Below are positions 1 to 11,600 of a DNA stretch of 64,000 bases, one piece after another (the first letter of the stretch is position 1; each line of letters opens with the position of its first letter). The position numbers were made by a program, and so were the translations under genes. The stretch is taken from the NCBI GenBank assembly GCA_963680875.1, contig OY804579.1, positions 15,887,506 to 15,951,505 on the forward strand, given 5' to 3'. Source of the stretch: Bathymodiolus brooksi (Eukaryota; Mollusca; Bivalvia; Mytilida; Modiolidae). The notes beneath the pieces were generated by a model. It worked only from the letters and a program-made list of their open reading frames with translations. It was not told the origin of the DNA and made no database searches.

Positions 1-105
1 GTTTTGTTTGTAGTTTTGTCATTTTTTCTAGCCATTGTGTCCTTCTTCTAAGTATGACTTTTAAATACCCCTTTGGTATCTTCAAACTTTTCTTGATTTA
101 AGACC
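1..105 (-). repeat. Dispersed repeat R1, partial copy
   Basis: On the minus strand this begins with the R1 head GAAGATACCAAAGGGGTA and continues into the AAAAG-rich stretch seen in other copies (24.1, 28.2, 31.2 kb). It is cut by the window edge. R1 is non-coding, and I recall similar repeats in bivalves. Confidence 0.7.
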
Positions 106-1010
106 TTATTATATATAGGTGTGATGTAAATTACACTTAATATTTCCAAAAATGTCAACATTTGATAAGCAATGTTCCAGTTAGTATCTGGTGACAAATT
201 TAGACATTTCTTGAACATCAACATTCGCGAATTTTACATATTTGTGCCAGTGCTAATCCAGTACCTGTATTCCTGACGCCATATGTCGTGGCTCCCCTTT
301 TTAGTGTTCCACGAGTTAATGTGAGAAATGATTTTTCGTTTTGTTGATATTGGTAGAATTGTTGACCATCACTTTTTAAACCTTCTTTTTATGATAAAAA
401 GGCAGATTGGTACATCTGTTGTGGATGAATTTCCTTCCTTGATTTTCTTTTAGTCCTAAAATACGGGGAGCCATTTTATTCACTATCATGTTCTATACTT
501 ACATTTGTTTAAATTGTTATTCTGTGACAACTTTCTGCTGCCATATCATTTTCAAGTAAGTAAATAATACCTAAGGCATGTACAACTACTGTTGCTAACC
601 CCGAAACCAAGTCTGACTTTAAATTAATATTCTATAGATGTATAGCAACAACACCGATACCCTAATGTGTAGAACACTCCTGTTTAATATAAAATAAGGA
701 TAATGACCCTTTCTTATTACAACGAGTTAGTACTTCTATTATGCAGCAAAATATTCACGGATTCTAAATTGGTAATATCACAGTTGTACAGTATATCCCT
801 TTGGCACTAAGCGGTCCCTTTTCTCTCTATGAAATATTAACAAACAAGTCATCTTTCAACACAATCCGAAATGTCTATCTTTCAAAATTGCTAGAAGAAT
901 TTGAGTAGCTTAGGTCTTAGGTTTCTTTAAAAAAAAACAAGAAGAAAAAAAAGCCAATGTAATTATATATTGATTCTGGTTATAGACTTTCATTGACTGG
1001 TGTGCATTAA
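92..1010. repeat. Duplicated ~0.9 kb segment, copy 1 (partner 26,094-26,990)
   Basis: The segment matches 26,094-26,990 almost base for base in the same orientation, with small indels; the partner lacks about 24 bp near 230. Both copies sit beside R1-like DNA. No complete gene is visible in either. Confidence 0.85.
218..390 (-). other. Coding-like stretch on the minus strand, probably a repeat remnant
   Basis: A reading frame of roughly 56 codons is open on the minus strand and includes the run TTYGVRNTGTGLALAQ. The partner segment near 26.27 kb has a TAG in place of the Tyr codon of this run, so the frame is not maintained there. There is no clear start or splice site. It is more likely a fragment of a repeat-borne ORF than a host exon. 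Confidence 0.2.
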
Positions 1011-1440
1011 ACTTATCTTTAATTGGATATGATCAAATACAATATCATTAATTGAAGTGATTGAGCAAACACTAATTAGGCGGCCTAATATATGATGATT
1101 AAACCCAAGTACAATGTGATAATTTTAATACTGTTACTGACTAAAGAGTAAATTAAGAGCTAGCTTACATTATTCATAAAGTTCAATCGGGATGTCAGAT
1201 GTGAACACATCTCAAGAGTTCCATATATACTGACTTACCATTTGTAGACCTCATTATCACAAGTGTTTCGATTAGTGCTACTTCGTGCATTTTAACTTAT
1301 AAAATATTACTTGTTTTTTTATTTTGTATATGCATATATAGTGCTTATCTTTTAATTTTAATTTAGATATTTCAGTTTCATTTTTAACGTTTGAAAACTG
1401 AATAATTTATATTTCTTCATCTAAACATACCTAACCGTGT
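1011..1440. other. Non-coding AT-rich stretch
   Basis: No ORF, repeat structure or RNA-like fold stood out here. Sequence similarity to the partner copy stops at its left edge. Confidence 0.5.
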
Positions 1441-1451
1441 TTTGATTGCAG

Positions 1452-1636
1452 GTCATTCTCAGGTAAAGTACTTTGACCAATATTTGAAACTATCTAATGT
1501 TGATGTTGTTTCTTTTTCAGGTTACCGCATCGAGCAGATGTGGGGTGTCATCGGTCACGACTACGAACTGGAGAAGAAGTCAAAATTTTGTCTATTGCCC
1601 GTTCTCATTTTTGCCGGTCAACTTTTAAGTACCTAA
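1452..1636 (+). other. Possible small exons (uncertain)
   Basis: An 11-base segment (1,452-1,462) lies between a TTGCAG acceptor and a GTAAAG donor. A second segment starts at 1,521 after a TTTTTCAG acceptor and is more GC-rich than its surroundings. All three frames of the second piece are open for about 100 bases, so the frame cannot be decided. One frame reads YRIEQMWGVIGHDYELEKK and ends at 1,636. I recognise no family, and no donor follows, so it would be a terminal exon. Confidence 0.2.
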
Positions 1637-1889
1637 ATAATTAAAAATGTTATTATTTATTTCTTTAAAAGATAGATCTTAACACTAGCTTTTAAAATCC
1701 GTTTAGATTTTTATCCTAGGTCGAGTACTTTCCAGTCGTATGAATTATATATATATATGTATGACATGCAATTGTAACGTGCAGGGGGTTGCACGTCACT
1801 GGCGTAATCCGGTTCGTACCAGAGTTACTCCTCTGGATTCAAGTGACGCTCTGTATATCGTATTTTAGCTTATACAGTTAAACCTATGG
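1637..1889. other. Non-coding stretch with TA microsatellite
   Basis: Contains a short (TA)n tract near 1,748 and no gene. Confidence 0.4.
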
Positions 1890-2345
1890 ACAATGTTGTG
1901 CGTTTTCGGCACCCGTGCGCCTGTGCGTTTTACGCACGCACCTATTATTAGCTTAACCTGTGCGTTTTACCCTCGCACCTTTTGCCAGTTTACCCTGTGC
2001 GTTTTTCCCACGTACCTATTACTGGTTCAGCCTCTGCGTTTTTGACGCCCGCACCTATTACTAGATCAACCTGTGCGCTTTACGCACGCCACTATAGCTA
2101 ATTCAACCTGTGCGTTTTTACAGCACTTGTGCGTCAGTCCTGTGCGTTTTACGCACGCTACTATAGTTAATTCAACCTGTGCGTTTTTACAGCACTTGTG
2201 CGTCAGTCCTGCGCGTTTTACGCACGCTACTATAGCTAATTCAACCTGTGCGTTTTTACAGCACTTGTGCGTCAGTCCTGTGCGTTTTACGCACGCTACT
2301 ATAGCTAATTCAACCTGTGCGTTTTTACAGCACTTAACTAAAGTC
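1890..2345. repeat. GTGCG-rich minisatellite, ~69-bp unit
   Basis: From about 2,070 roughly four ~69-bp units repeat with high identity. Each contains TGCGTTTTACGCACGC, TAATTCAACC and TGCGTTTTTACAGCAC. From 1,890 shorter, diverged versions carry the same motif. Since 69 is a multiple of three, long periodic ORFs appear on both strands; these are by-products of the repeat. Confidence 0.85.
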
Positions 2346-3455
2346 ACTTTAGCCTGTGCGCAAAGCTGCTAATCAAGTAACCAAGAGCGAATACCAGTAT
2401 TGCATAGGGTTATTGAACAAACATGTAGCTCGACAGAGCAACCTAAAGTGACCAGACACGCTGTGACAAGCGTTTATATACCCTGTTTTGGACTATACCA
2501 TTTTATACAGACGATTCCAAAAGTCTGCATCATCAAAACGATTTTATATAACCCAATGATAATCATAAAGCGTGTAAAAGATCAGATTATTTCCGTGCAT
2601 TATTTCATATCCCGACCCGCTTATGACTCGGTTACTTATCGTATTAATTATAAACATTATGGAAACTAAAAATAGAAACTATTCGTATGCTTAAAAAAAT
2701 GTCTTATTTAACCAACCACTTGATAAATAAAAATGGTCTACTGTTTCGAAAGTTGTAAATTAATTATTTGCATGCCAACTTTGTATATTAAACAATTAAA
2801 ACAACATACACCAAAGGGGAATTCGTGGAAGTGGGGAAGGAAATTATACGGTCAAGTGCGCAAATTATCACCTATTTATAGCCTTAATTTATTTTTAGAA
2901 TTTGCATACGAAAGTGTTAACTAATCTTGTCACACAATGATATGACCTTTCAAGTACCCATTTTGGGCTTACTTCCGTGTTTTCTCACTTCCGTGTTTTA
3001 GACCTTCCCAAAAAATCCATCCTCACGACTGATTAAAAGTCTGGTAAGTACAAATATTGACATAATTGAGAAGATTAAACCCTCCCGTGCTCATTTATAT
3101 ACTTTGATCCGGCCAATTATGTCTAAAAATGTTGAATTTAGCAGATCCCCCAAAAATGCGTTGCACTCCTGGTGTTTTTTTATTGTTGCCCAGGCTCCAG
3201 CGATCTTCGAGGTGCCCCTCTATGCCTTATTATTGATAGAACTTCCAACTCCTGTGGGTCGACACATGCAATTTGATGTTAGCATAAGATTGTATGAATA
3301 TTGACACGAACAAGTTAAAAAAAGGAAAAAGAGATGAAATAATAAAGAAATAAAGAAATTTTATTGAAAATAAATTTGTAAACAGAAAGTTAGAAAAAGG
3401 GGGTTGGTAGGTCCGTGCCACGAGCGCCTGTGCGATAGACTGGTTCCCATATATA
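2346..3455. other. Intergenic, no recognised feature
   Basis: Only short ORFs without start or splice context occur. A short direct repeat, CACTTCCGTGTTTT-like, lies near 2,970-2,998. Confidence 0.4.
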
Positions 3456-3640
3456 TATATGTTAGCGGCAATAAGTGAAATCAGGCATTAAGCATAAATC
3501 CTAGGCAATAAGCTAAGGCCTAGGCATTAGGCTTAATGCCTAAAATTTCAGGCATTAAGCTTATTTCCTGAAATGAATTGATGAATGTTTCACCTATTGC
3601 CGAACTCAATTTTAGGCAATAGGTGAAATTCAATTTTATG
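3456..3640. repeat. Fold-back cluster of GGCAATA/AGGCATTAAGC motifs
   Basis: AGGCATTAAGC occurs directly and as its complement GCTTAATGCCT several times. TTTCACCTATTGCC (near 3,588) pairs with GGCAATAGGTGAAA (near 3,618). The stretch could form several competing hairpins. It lies just outside the segmental duplication. Confidence 0.55.
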
Positions 3641-4155
3641 AATTCTGACAAATGCATGCTCAATTTTTCAAATTATTCTGTCTTATAAGTTGAATAAATT
3701 TAGATATTGTCTAAAAATGTATTGTTTTGCCTAAAAATGAAAAAAAGGTTGATGACAGTGACTGTTGTTTTTTTTTTTTTTTCATAGATTTTCTACAGGA
3801 TTCACTTCAAGGTTAAACTAAGTGACATTCATATTTCAGAAAAATGGTACTAAATCTGAATCATATCCTTAGAAATCATCATTTTGTGGCATATTAAACA
3901 AATCATGTGCTTGAAGTCAGAAAAACAGAAGCGAAAATGAAGTTGTCGGCCATTGAAAATCCTACTTTCACCTTTAATTTAACACGAATTCAGGTTGTTA
4001 CTTACCTATGTAAGCATTTATATAAAAAAATAAAACCAAAATCAGATTTTTTAGTGACATTCAGTATTTTACAGTATCTAATAATAGGGTTTATTTTTCA
4101 TCTATCAATGTAGGGATTCATTTTGTGTTTTAATTTTTGGTACTACTTTATCACA

Positions 4156-4869
4156 GGTTTCGGGTCCGTTCCGCCCTAATTACACATTCGTCCTGGGTCC
4201 GTTCGCCCTGGGTCCGTTCGCCCTTTAAGTTAGCCCGTTCATCCTGATAATTAATGAACATAATGCATATTTTAATTTACATTGTAAAGAAGCATCGATT
4301 TGAATGAGAGGGAGAGAGTATGTGCATTTATTGTTAATTGATTGTTGAACTGGCCATGATCTCAATAAAAAAAATACTTATTTTACTATCTACTTGTTTT
4401 TTGTTATATTCTCTGTATATACTAGTAGTTGGAAAAAAATCAAAATGCCTTTGCCATTCCCATATTTGAGAATCGTTGTCTGATGACCATTTAAATGATA
4501 GATCTCCATAATTTCCATGGTCAAAATACAGTAATCAATAGACACCATACAATTTCAATTTATTTGAAATAAAAACAAATGTAAAATGGACACATACAAT
4601 TTCTACAGACTCTCAATTCACTCATTTTTACCTGTTTAACTTTACTCATTATTGAAATATACACTTGTTAGCATGCCTCATATTTAAGATTGCTCAATTT
4701 ATTAACTATAATCCATTAACTATCATTAATACCTCATTTATTATTAATATCCTACATATATATATAATTATCAGGGCGAACGGACCCATTTTTAGGGCAA
4801 ACAGACCCTGGATGAACATGTATTAGGGAGAATAGGAAGTAGGGTGAACGTGATTTAGTACCCGAAACC
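4156..4869. mobile_element. 714-bp foldback MITE with 9-bp target duplication
   Basis: The element begins GGTTTCGGGTCCG and ends CCCGAAACC. Its ~105-base arms are full of GGGTCCGTTCGCCC in inverted orientation. It is flanked by the direct 9-mer TTTATCACA (4,147-4,155 and 4,870-4,878). There is no ORF of interest. The same insertion with the same flanks is in copy B (48,747-49,547), so it predates the duplication. A 9-bp duplication with long inverted repeats suggests a Mutator-like origin (inference). Confidence 0.8.
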
Positions 4870-4879
4870 TTTATCACAT

Positions 4880-5393
4880 TACCACATGCAAGACACATAC
4901 ACACATGCAAAGTATATTTCTGGACAAAAAGCCATAGCCACAAATGTCCCTATTAACATATTACAAGATCATTGAAGACTAGTATTGATCAGTGTAGTGG
5001 TCATTTGGTCAATAGTGGCCAATCTGGTCGATTAAACCTAATTAAGTAAGGACTATCCTAAGTTATTTAGGACCTATTATACATTTATTTTAACCTTTGC
5101 AATAGAAAGGTTAAATGTCTAAATTGTGTATTTATAGATACTTGTAATATTAGGTAATAAAATTATTAAAAAGTTGCCAAAATTTATCTGTAATTAAGGT
5201 ATAATTATGAATTCAGCTGATAAGTATGTTTATGTATGTAACCCTAATGACTAGTGCAAGTACCCAGTTGATATAAATACTGCAGAATACTGTTACCAAC
5301 AGAATGTGTAGATAGTGATCATAAAGAAAAGACGAAAAAGGCTAGCAGATTTCATAATGACCGTTGCATATTATATATATATTTATCCCCGGC
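4880..5393. other. Non-coding stretch; ~4,988-5,307 absent from copy B
   Basis: Copy B joins GACTAGTAT directly to AGATAGTGATCAT, while A has about 320 extra bases between them. No terminal repeats or clean target duplication are visible, so a deletion in B is as likely as an insertion in A. Confidence 0.5.
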
Positions 5394-5523
5394 TTGAAAA
5401 TTATAACAACTTTTGATTGGTTAAAACCCTGGGTATGAAAAAAAACATATTCCCGGGTGTTGCTAGGCCATATTACCGGGTGTAACTAGCCATTAACCAA
5501 TCAAATGTTGTTATAATTTTCAA
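5394..5523. repeat. 130-bp inverted repeat (both copies)
   Basis: TTGAAAATTATAACAAC at the left pairs with GTTGTTATAATTTTCAA at the right, and the pairing extends through TTGATTGGTTAA. The centre holds CCCGGGTGTTGCTAGG-type repeats. The counterpart in B is about 50,194-50,322. Confidence 0.7.
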
Positions 5524-5785
5524 AACGTGGATAATATGACGTCAAAGCTCGTGACGTTACACTCCAAAATCAATTTAGTTAATTTTGGTTATATATTGAA
5601 TAAAAAGCTGTTAATTTGATCAACTGAAGGGTTCTACCAAAGGTAACACCCTACACCATGTAAAAAAACACCCGAAACTTTCATATTTGTTACTTATTCT
5701 TTCCAAAAACAAAGAAAACATCACTTTTACGCGGCCCGCCGGGATCCAAAATGTCTTCTTTTTGACTATAGCCAGGATAAATTCG

Positions 5786-5928
5786 TTATTTACGTTCCTA
5801 TCCGTAGATATGGAGATTTTAACACCCTTCAGTAGCCTTACACCCTTCGGATGCGTCTCAGGATGTACTTTGCTACTTCAGAGTGTTAAAATCTCCATAT
5901 CTACAGATACATGTAGGAACATAAATAA
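5786..5928. repeat. 143-bp inverted repeat (both copies)
   Basis: Arms of ~40 bases: GTTCCTATCCGTAGATATGG pairs with its complement near 5,897-5,920, enclosing TTTTAACAC/GTGTTAAAA. The B counterpart at about 50,585-50,713 is slightly better paired. Confidence 0.7.
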
Positions 5929-6310
5929 CTTATAATATATATCAATGTCTTGGACCACCAAGGTTTTGGATTTCTACGAGTGGTGATGTGGTACCGTGAA
6001 TTTGATGCGGTCTTATATGAGATAAAGTAAATATGTCAATGAGTTACAGAATGTGGTTTTCTTCTACTACTCTGGAAACTTCACAATAAAAACTGTGTGT
6101 GGGGTAATGTAACTAAAATATATGGTTTAACCCTTTGGCTGCGCTAAGGACACATATGTCCATCGTCGGCAGAATGCGGTAAGGACATATATGTCCTTCA
6201 AGAAAGAAATTTTCTTGGCAAACAATTATTTACAATAAAGACCAATAAAAGGTTTATAGTTATAGTTTTGCAGTTTGTACATGTTGCTAAGTAATTTTCA
6301 TAACAAGTCT

Positions 6311-6352
6311 TGACGTCATGAGCATGTTGACGTCATATGTTTTATGACGTCA
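6311..6352. promoter_or_regulatory. Three TGACGTCA (CRE) palindromes, spaced 17 bp
   Basis: TGACGTCA occurs at 6,311-6,318, 6,328-6,335 and 6,345-6,352, exactly 17 bp apart and just upstream of the transposase start codons at 6,366 and 6,387. TGACGTCA is the consensus site of CREB/ATF bZIP factors. The cluster lies inside the piggyBac, so a role in its transcription is a reasonable inference. Confidence 0.55.
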
Positions 6353-6365
6353 TACATTTTTCGGC

Positions 6366-7133
6366 GTGCTTGACTTCTCCTTCAAAATGGACGACGATTT
6401 CGACGATTATGGGTCAGATATCAGCTTATATGAGGAGAGTGATGAAGAAAGTGACGGGGAAAATGATCAAGATTTAAACCCTACATACCTGTGGACAGTA
6501 CAGAATTCTGACAGGTTTGAATTTCCACATGATATTGAACCTTTTGAGGAATCGAGTGGTCCAGTCAATCACCCTGTTAGAACTTCTGAACCACTTGAAT
6601 ATTTCCAGTGGTTATCTTCTGAAGACAATATATCAATTATTGATATTCTTGTTGAAGAAACGAATCGGTATGCACATCAAATTCGAAACAGTAACAACTT
6701 AAAACCAAATTCAAGATTAAAGAAATGGGAAGATGTAAGCCATGAAGAAATGTCAGCTTTCCTTGGACTTTGGTTATCCATGGGTATTCTCCGTAAACCC
6801 ACAATGGCATCTTACTGGTATGAAAGTCAGCAGACCTGGTTATATAATACACCGACATTTACCAAGATAATGCGCCGTGACCGGTTCCAGATAATTTTGC
6901 AGTGTTTACATGCAAACAATAATGCAGGTGCTTTACTTAGGGGAAATCCAAATCATGATCCTGCTCATAAGGTTCGCAGCATTTTTGACCTGATAAATAA
7001 AGTTTTTAAGGAAAAATATGCGGCAGCACGAGATTTAACGATTGATGAGAGCATGGATGGACATAAAGGTCGTGACTACACTGTACAGTGTATGCCAGCT
7101 AAAAAGGCTCATCGTTGGGGTGCAAAACTGTGA
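6366..7133 (+). pseudogene. piggyBac transposase, N-terminal half, stop-interrupted
   Basis: The 255-codon frame starts with an acidic segment (MDDDFDDYGSD; the ATG at 6,387 may be the true start) and continues into the DDE_Tnp_1_7 domain. Recognisable parts are FLGLWLSMGI near residues 132-141, the YW and DRF segments, and TIDESM with the first catalytic Asp at residue 227. A TGA at 7,131-7,133 stands where the family normally has Trp. The same frame then continues with family-like residues (GYTLSIDLYAG) to about 7,182. There the homology ends at a GTATGT that could be a splice donor. Full-length family members have over 500 residues and two further catalytic Asp, which are missing here. It cannot encode an active enzyme. 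Confidence 0.9.
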
Positions 7134-7183
7134 GTGCTTGCTGAGTCGGACACAGGCTACACTTTAAGCATAGATCTGTACGC

Positions 7184-7934
7184 TGGTATGTATCTCTAGA
7201 GAATCTGATTTTGTATAATCTCCTAATCATCTTTATATAAGATTTTAATTAATTCTATATGTATAAAGCTATAGCTCAATGAATGCATAACAGTGTTGTA
7301 GATGAAAAGATGTCGTGGAACAATCAATAAGATTATAAGTTTAAAACCCAGTAAGGAGTGGGAAGTAAATTTTAGAAGGATAGAATATTTATTCACGATA
7401 TTTGCCAACCCCGACCCCTTCCCCTCTAAAACAAATAGTGTTCCTGTCAGAGTGAAGGTTTTCAATTTATTCTAAGTCTTTCGTCCGTATAAAACATAGG
7501 ATACAAGGTAATCGCACACCGGACACTAATTGATGGCAGAAGCGACACAGATGTAATATACAACTTCGAAACAACAACCTTCAGTGTCCGTTTTTTTTAT
7601 TTAAGGCTTTTTTTACTTGAAGTAAACAGAGAACGGGTGCATTTTTTTTCTATTTATAAAGTTGTGTGACTGACACAAATATCTAAAAAAAAGTGTTACA
7701 AAGGATTATAAAATAATTCGCAATACAGAATTAATTATTCAATTCAAATTGGTAAGATGATTCAGGTAAAAAATGAAATAAAATTTCACCGTAAAAGTTG
7801 AAATAAACTTATACATTTTACCGTACAGTTTTAAACTGAAAAACAATTGAATTAGTCGAAATAAAAATATAATTTGTTTACAATGATTCTTGGTATTTTT
7901 TTTTTTTTATATATAAATGTTTTGTCTTTTCCAG
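7184..7934 (+). other. Intron-like filler replacing the transposase centre
   Basis: The interval opens with GTATGTATC directly after the last piggyBac-like codons and ends with TTTTGTCTTTTCCAG before the Cys-rich exon. It has no piggyBac homology that I can see. Either an intron was present in this element or the catalytic centre was deleted and replaced by other DNA. Confidence 0.4.
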
Positions 7935-8065
7935 ATCAAAAACGTAAAGTATGCAGAATTTGTAGTTCCAAAGTGAGAACATGGTGTCCTGACAATTTGT
8001 GTAACGTTGGATTATGCGTCGGAGATTGCTTCAAATCATTCTACACGAGGATAGCAGAAGAATGA
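7935..8065 (+). pseudogene. piggyBac transposase C-terminal Cys-rich domain
   Basis: The frame reads VCRICSSKVRTWCPD then GLCVGDCFKSFYT and stops at 8,065. The spacing CxxC, WCP, GLC, CF matches the zinc-binding tail of piggyBac-family transposases. A strong acceptor (TTTTCCAG, 7,927-7,934) precedes it. It belongs to the same insertion as the N-terminal half, about 750 bases upstream. Confidence 0.8.
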
Positions 8066-8573
8066 TTTTTTATAGTGAACAATTATATTAAGAACGGCCC
8101 GTTATTTATTAAATAAAGAAACGATCAGAGATTCTATTGAACATTTATTATTGAAATTCACGCGAAGAGATTGATGTATTTAGTGTTCAGAAATTTCTTA
8201 TAATATATTTTTTTTACAGAAGAACTATCAATAAAGGGATAAAAACAGCTAAATTATACTTAATTTTACTACATGGTAGATTGACACAAGAGCCACAAAT
8301 GTAAAAAAAAATCATAAATTTATCAAAATAACAGAGTGTGGCTACATTCAAGTCAATACGACGCAAGTACAAACGCGTTGTAAAGGACGCACCGACTCCC
8401 ATCAAATGAGCCGTTTTCCAGACGTTTTTGCACGATTTTTATGACGTTGAAAATAAACGTCGCATATGACGTTCGGTAAATTTGAAAACGTCGCACCAAA
8501 AGGGTTAATTAAGGTGATATGTAATACCCATAATCTGATATAGATATAATAAATCTTCTCTTTTTGTTTGCAG

Positions 8574-8696
8574 ATGGAGAAAGCAACATGTGGCTTTTGC
8601 CACAGAGATAACAGTCAAGACATAGAGGAAATCTGTGGTAATCTACATGTGGAAAAATTGAACGGCAAATATATTGCAGCCCATCATAAATGCTTG
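8574..8696 (+). CDS. ePHD gene A, exon 1
   Basis: 41 codons, ending in phase 0. Acceptor TTTGTTTGCAG before the ATG, donor GTATTT after TGCTTG. Holds the first zinc ligands (C6, C9, C21, then HHKC). The preceding piggyBac ends only 69 bases upstream, inside what is probably an intron. Confidence 0.82.
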
Positions 8697-11600
8697 GTAT
8701 TTAACTTACACATGATTCCATAGTTAAATATAAATAATTATAGATTTTTATTCATTTCTTCTTTTGTTGATTTGTTTACTATTTACATATATTATGAAAC
8801 TAGAATGGAAAAAGAATATGTCGAAGTTTAATTTTGATAATTTAATGTCTGTATTACACATCTTTTACTGATATTGTCATTTAATTTATTTTATTTTATT
8901 TAAGTAGAGTTTGAAGATACCAAATTAAATGGGTAATCAGAATCCGTATAAGATGGGAAAACATAGAACTAACATCACTTTTATATGTAACCATTGACTG
9001 TTTCATGTAAACATTCTGTTTATAAAATTTCATAGCATAAAACAATTTAAAGCATTTGCAGATGAAAAAATAATATACATTCTAATTAAAGTTAATAACA
9101 AAATTACCGAACTCCGAACAATCTTACAAAGGGAAAGTCAAAACTCATAATTATATAAACAGACAAAATCAGTCAACAACCGGAAAACTGTGAAAACCGT
9201 AATGACCCTGACTTGGTACAGGCATTTCTAAAGAAATGGTGGGTTGAATCAGATTTTAAGGCGCCAAACCTCCCGCTCTCATTACGGTTCAAAGGTTCCG
9301 GCTGTCACTGTAACAGTATTTAAATACAGGAACAAAATAGGTAAAATAGTTGTCAAAGCTGTTTTCCTCCACCAGTAAAACTGACTTCCACGATATAACT
9401 GAAGTATTGTTGAAAGTGGTGTTAACCACCATAACCCTAACCCCTAGCCCGATACATTCTAATATGACATCCTTCTTTCACTTTGTAAGCAAACCAGCAA
9501 TATATTTACTTTGTAAACTCTCACTGGCACATGCACGCTCAGTGCACACATTTAAACCAGCTGATAAAATCATGCAGTAACATTATTTACCTTTTAAATA
9601 CATCATATTCACTTAAAATAATTAACATATTCAAAAATAAATATGTGGTGTGCAATTAAAATGTGCAATCACAATATTATTGTTACGGCTGTTCCATCGA
9701 TAATACTTTCCTGTCGCAAATGTTGTTGAGTCAGTCTGCTAGAATTTGACATGGTGAAAGATAAAACAGCCAACTTGTATTCACATAAATTGTGTGTTGC
9801 CTTGCCCGCAAACATAAACAATAATTACCGCCTTTCTCATCAAAGAATACTGCCGTATTTGTATTGTTAGACATATCAGAATCAAAATTATTCATTGTTA
9901 ATTCTTCATATTTTATTTTGCATTTAATAGGTAAATAGATTAAAGATGCTAATTAAACTTTCTCCAAACCTTATACAAAATAAACTTGATATCCTGTGAC
10001 AATGTATTTTATATTCCAGCAATACAGTGCACAACTGATACAATACAAGTTTGATAGCTTTGGAGGATTCATGCTGGATAAGGTCTTAGAGGAAATAAAA
10101 AGAGGAAAATTCTTGGTAAGGCTAAAGAAGCTTTTTAGCATACCTTACAAAGGCCCATGTGCACCATTTGTGATCACTTTTGTGTCTGTCATCTGTGTAC
10201 ATTAACATGATGTCATCTATTCCAAAATGACTGGAGAAGTAATAAAACAAACCTGGTATATATCATTAGAATTTGTGAATTTGATGCCAATCCAAAATTT
10301 AGCATGGCCACCAAGGCTAATAATGTGACTTCATCGGTTGAGATTCAAAGCTCTCTTTTTTCCAGAAACCATTTAGTGGTATGAAATTTAATAAATGTTT
10401 GAATGATTCTGTGATGGTCCTTTATGTTTTGTGCTAATCAAAAATTGTATGATGGCCACCTTGGCAGGACAGGACAATGTTTAGCATAGAACCCTATGAG
10501 CTAAATGTTTTAAAAAATCTCTGACACCACAGCATTATTTAAAAACAAATGTTGCTGCAATATTTCTTAGACGGTCCTCTACAAAATGTATGTTGTGTCA
10601 ATTGCAAATCAAGTTGGCTGCCACAAGACAAAGGTTTAACATTGGACATAAATTGTGTCAGTCAGATATTGATTAGGGGAGGGGTATATTTAGCAAATAA
10701 TTTCAATCTGGTTGTTTCACAGAGGCTATACAGTTGATTGTACTAACACTGTACTTAAATAATTAAACACAAATGTTTAATTTTCTTAGTAATTGTCATC
10801 CATTCCAAGTTAATCAGTCTGTTTATAACTATGATAACCAGGTGAGCCTGTAGTATTAGGTTCCCACATACCCGAGAAGTTAAAATACTCTTACAACTTT
10901 TTCTGACCTTCATTTTATGCATGAATGGGAGATTTTGCAAAAGACCCATAAATTTTACTATTTTCAAGATTTTGTAATTGTTCATTGGAATAAGTTTTAT
11001 GGACAAGATTTAATAGCAGATAACCTGAAATCAAGATCTTTCTCTCAGGTATCCTCCATCAAAACATTTGATTTTTCAACTCTATATACCACCCTACCGC
11101 ATGACAAATTAAAAACCCGCTTAAAAGAAACAATTCATAAAGCTTTTAGTCATAGAAACTATGGCTCAAAATTTGTTGTGTTAGGCTACAATTCCACATA
11201 TTTTTCAAACAAAATTCATAAAGGTAAAACATGCTACTCCGAGGAACAAGTGATCAGTATGCTGGAGTTCCTCATCGATAACATATTTGTCTCCTTTGGA
11301 GGGACACTGTTTCAGCAGGTCGTCGGCATACCAATGGGTACGAATTGTGCCCCTCTTCTAGCCGATTTATTTTTATACTCATATGAGTCGGAGTTTCTTC
11401 AAAAGCTTGTAAAAGATAAGAAGATTCATGAGGCTAGAGCCTTTAATTTCACATACAGGTATATTGATGACGTTTTATCTATCAATAATTCTAGATTTGC
11501 AGAATTTCTTCCATTGATATATCCTTCAGAGCTGGAAGTTAAAGAGACCACCGATACAGCTTCGTCCGCATCATTTTTGGACTTTTACCTCGAATTTGAC

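Larger units (their letters stand above)
6131..8504 (+). mobile_element. Decayed piggyBac transposon with TTAA target duplication
   Basis: The left end reads TTAA then CCCTTTGGCTGCG; the right end reads CGCACCAAAAGGG then TTAA. These are the CCC...GGG termini and TTAA target typical of piggyBac. TTAA lies at 6,127-6,130 and 8,505-8,508, followed by a second TTAA on the right. Copy B has the uninterrupted site ATGGTTTAAGGTGATATG at 50,911-50,928. Inside are a transposase N-terminal part with a stop codon and a C-terminal Cys-rich exon; the central catalytic region is missing. The subterminal DNA contains the palindromes GGACACATATGTCC-like and AAGGACATATATGTCCTT (6,181-6,198). Confidence 0.93.
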
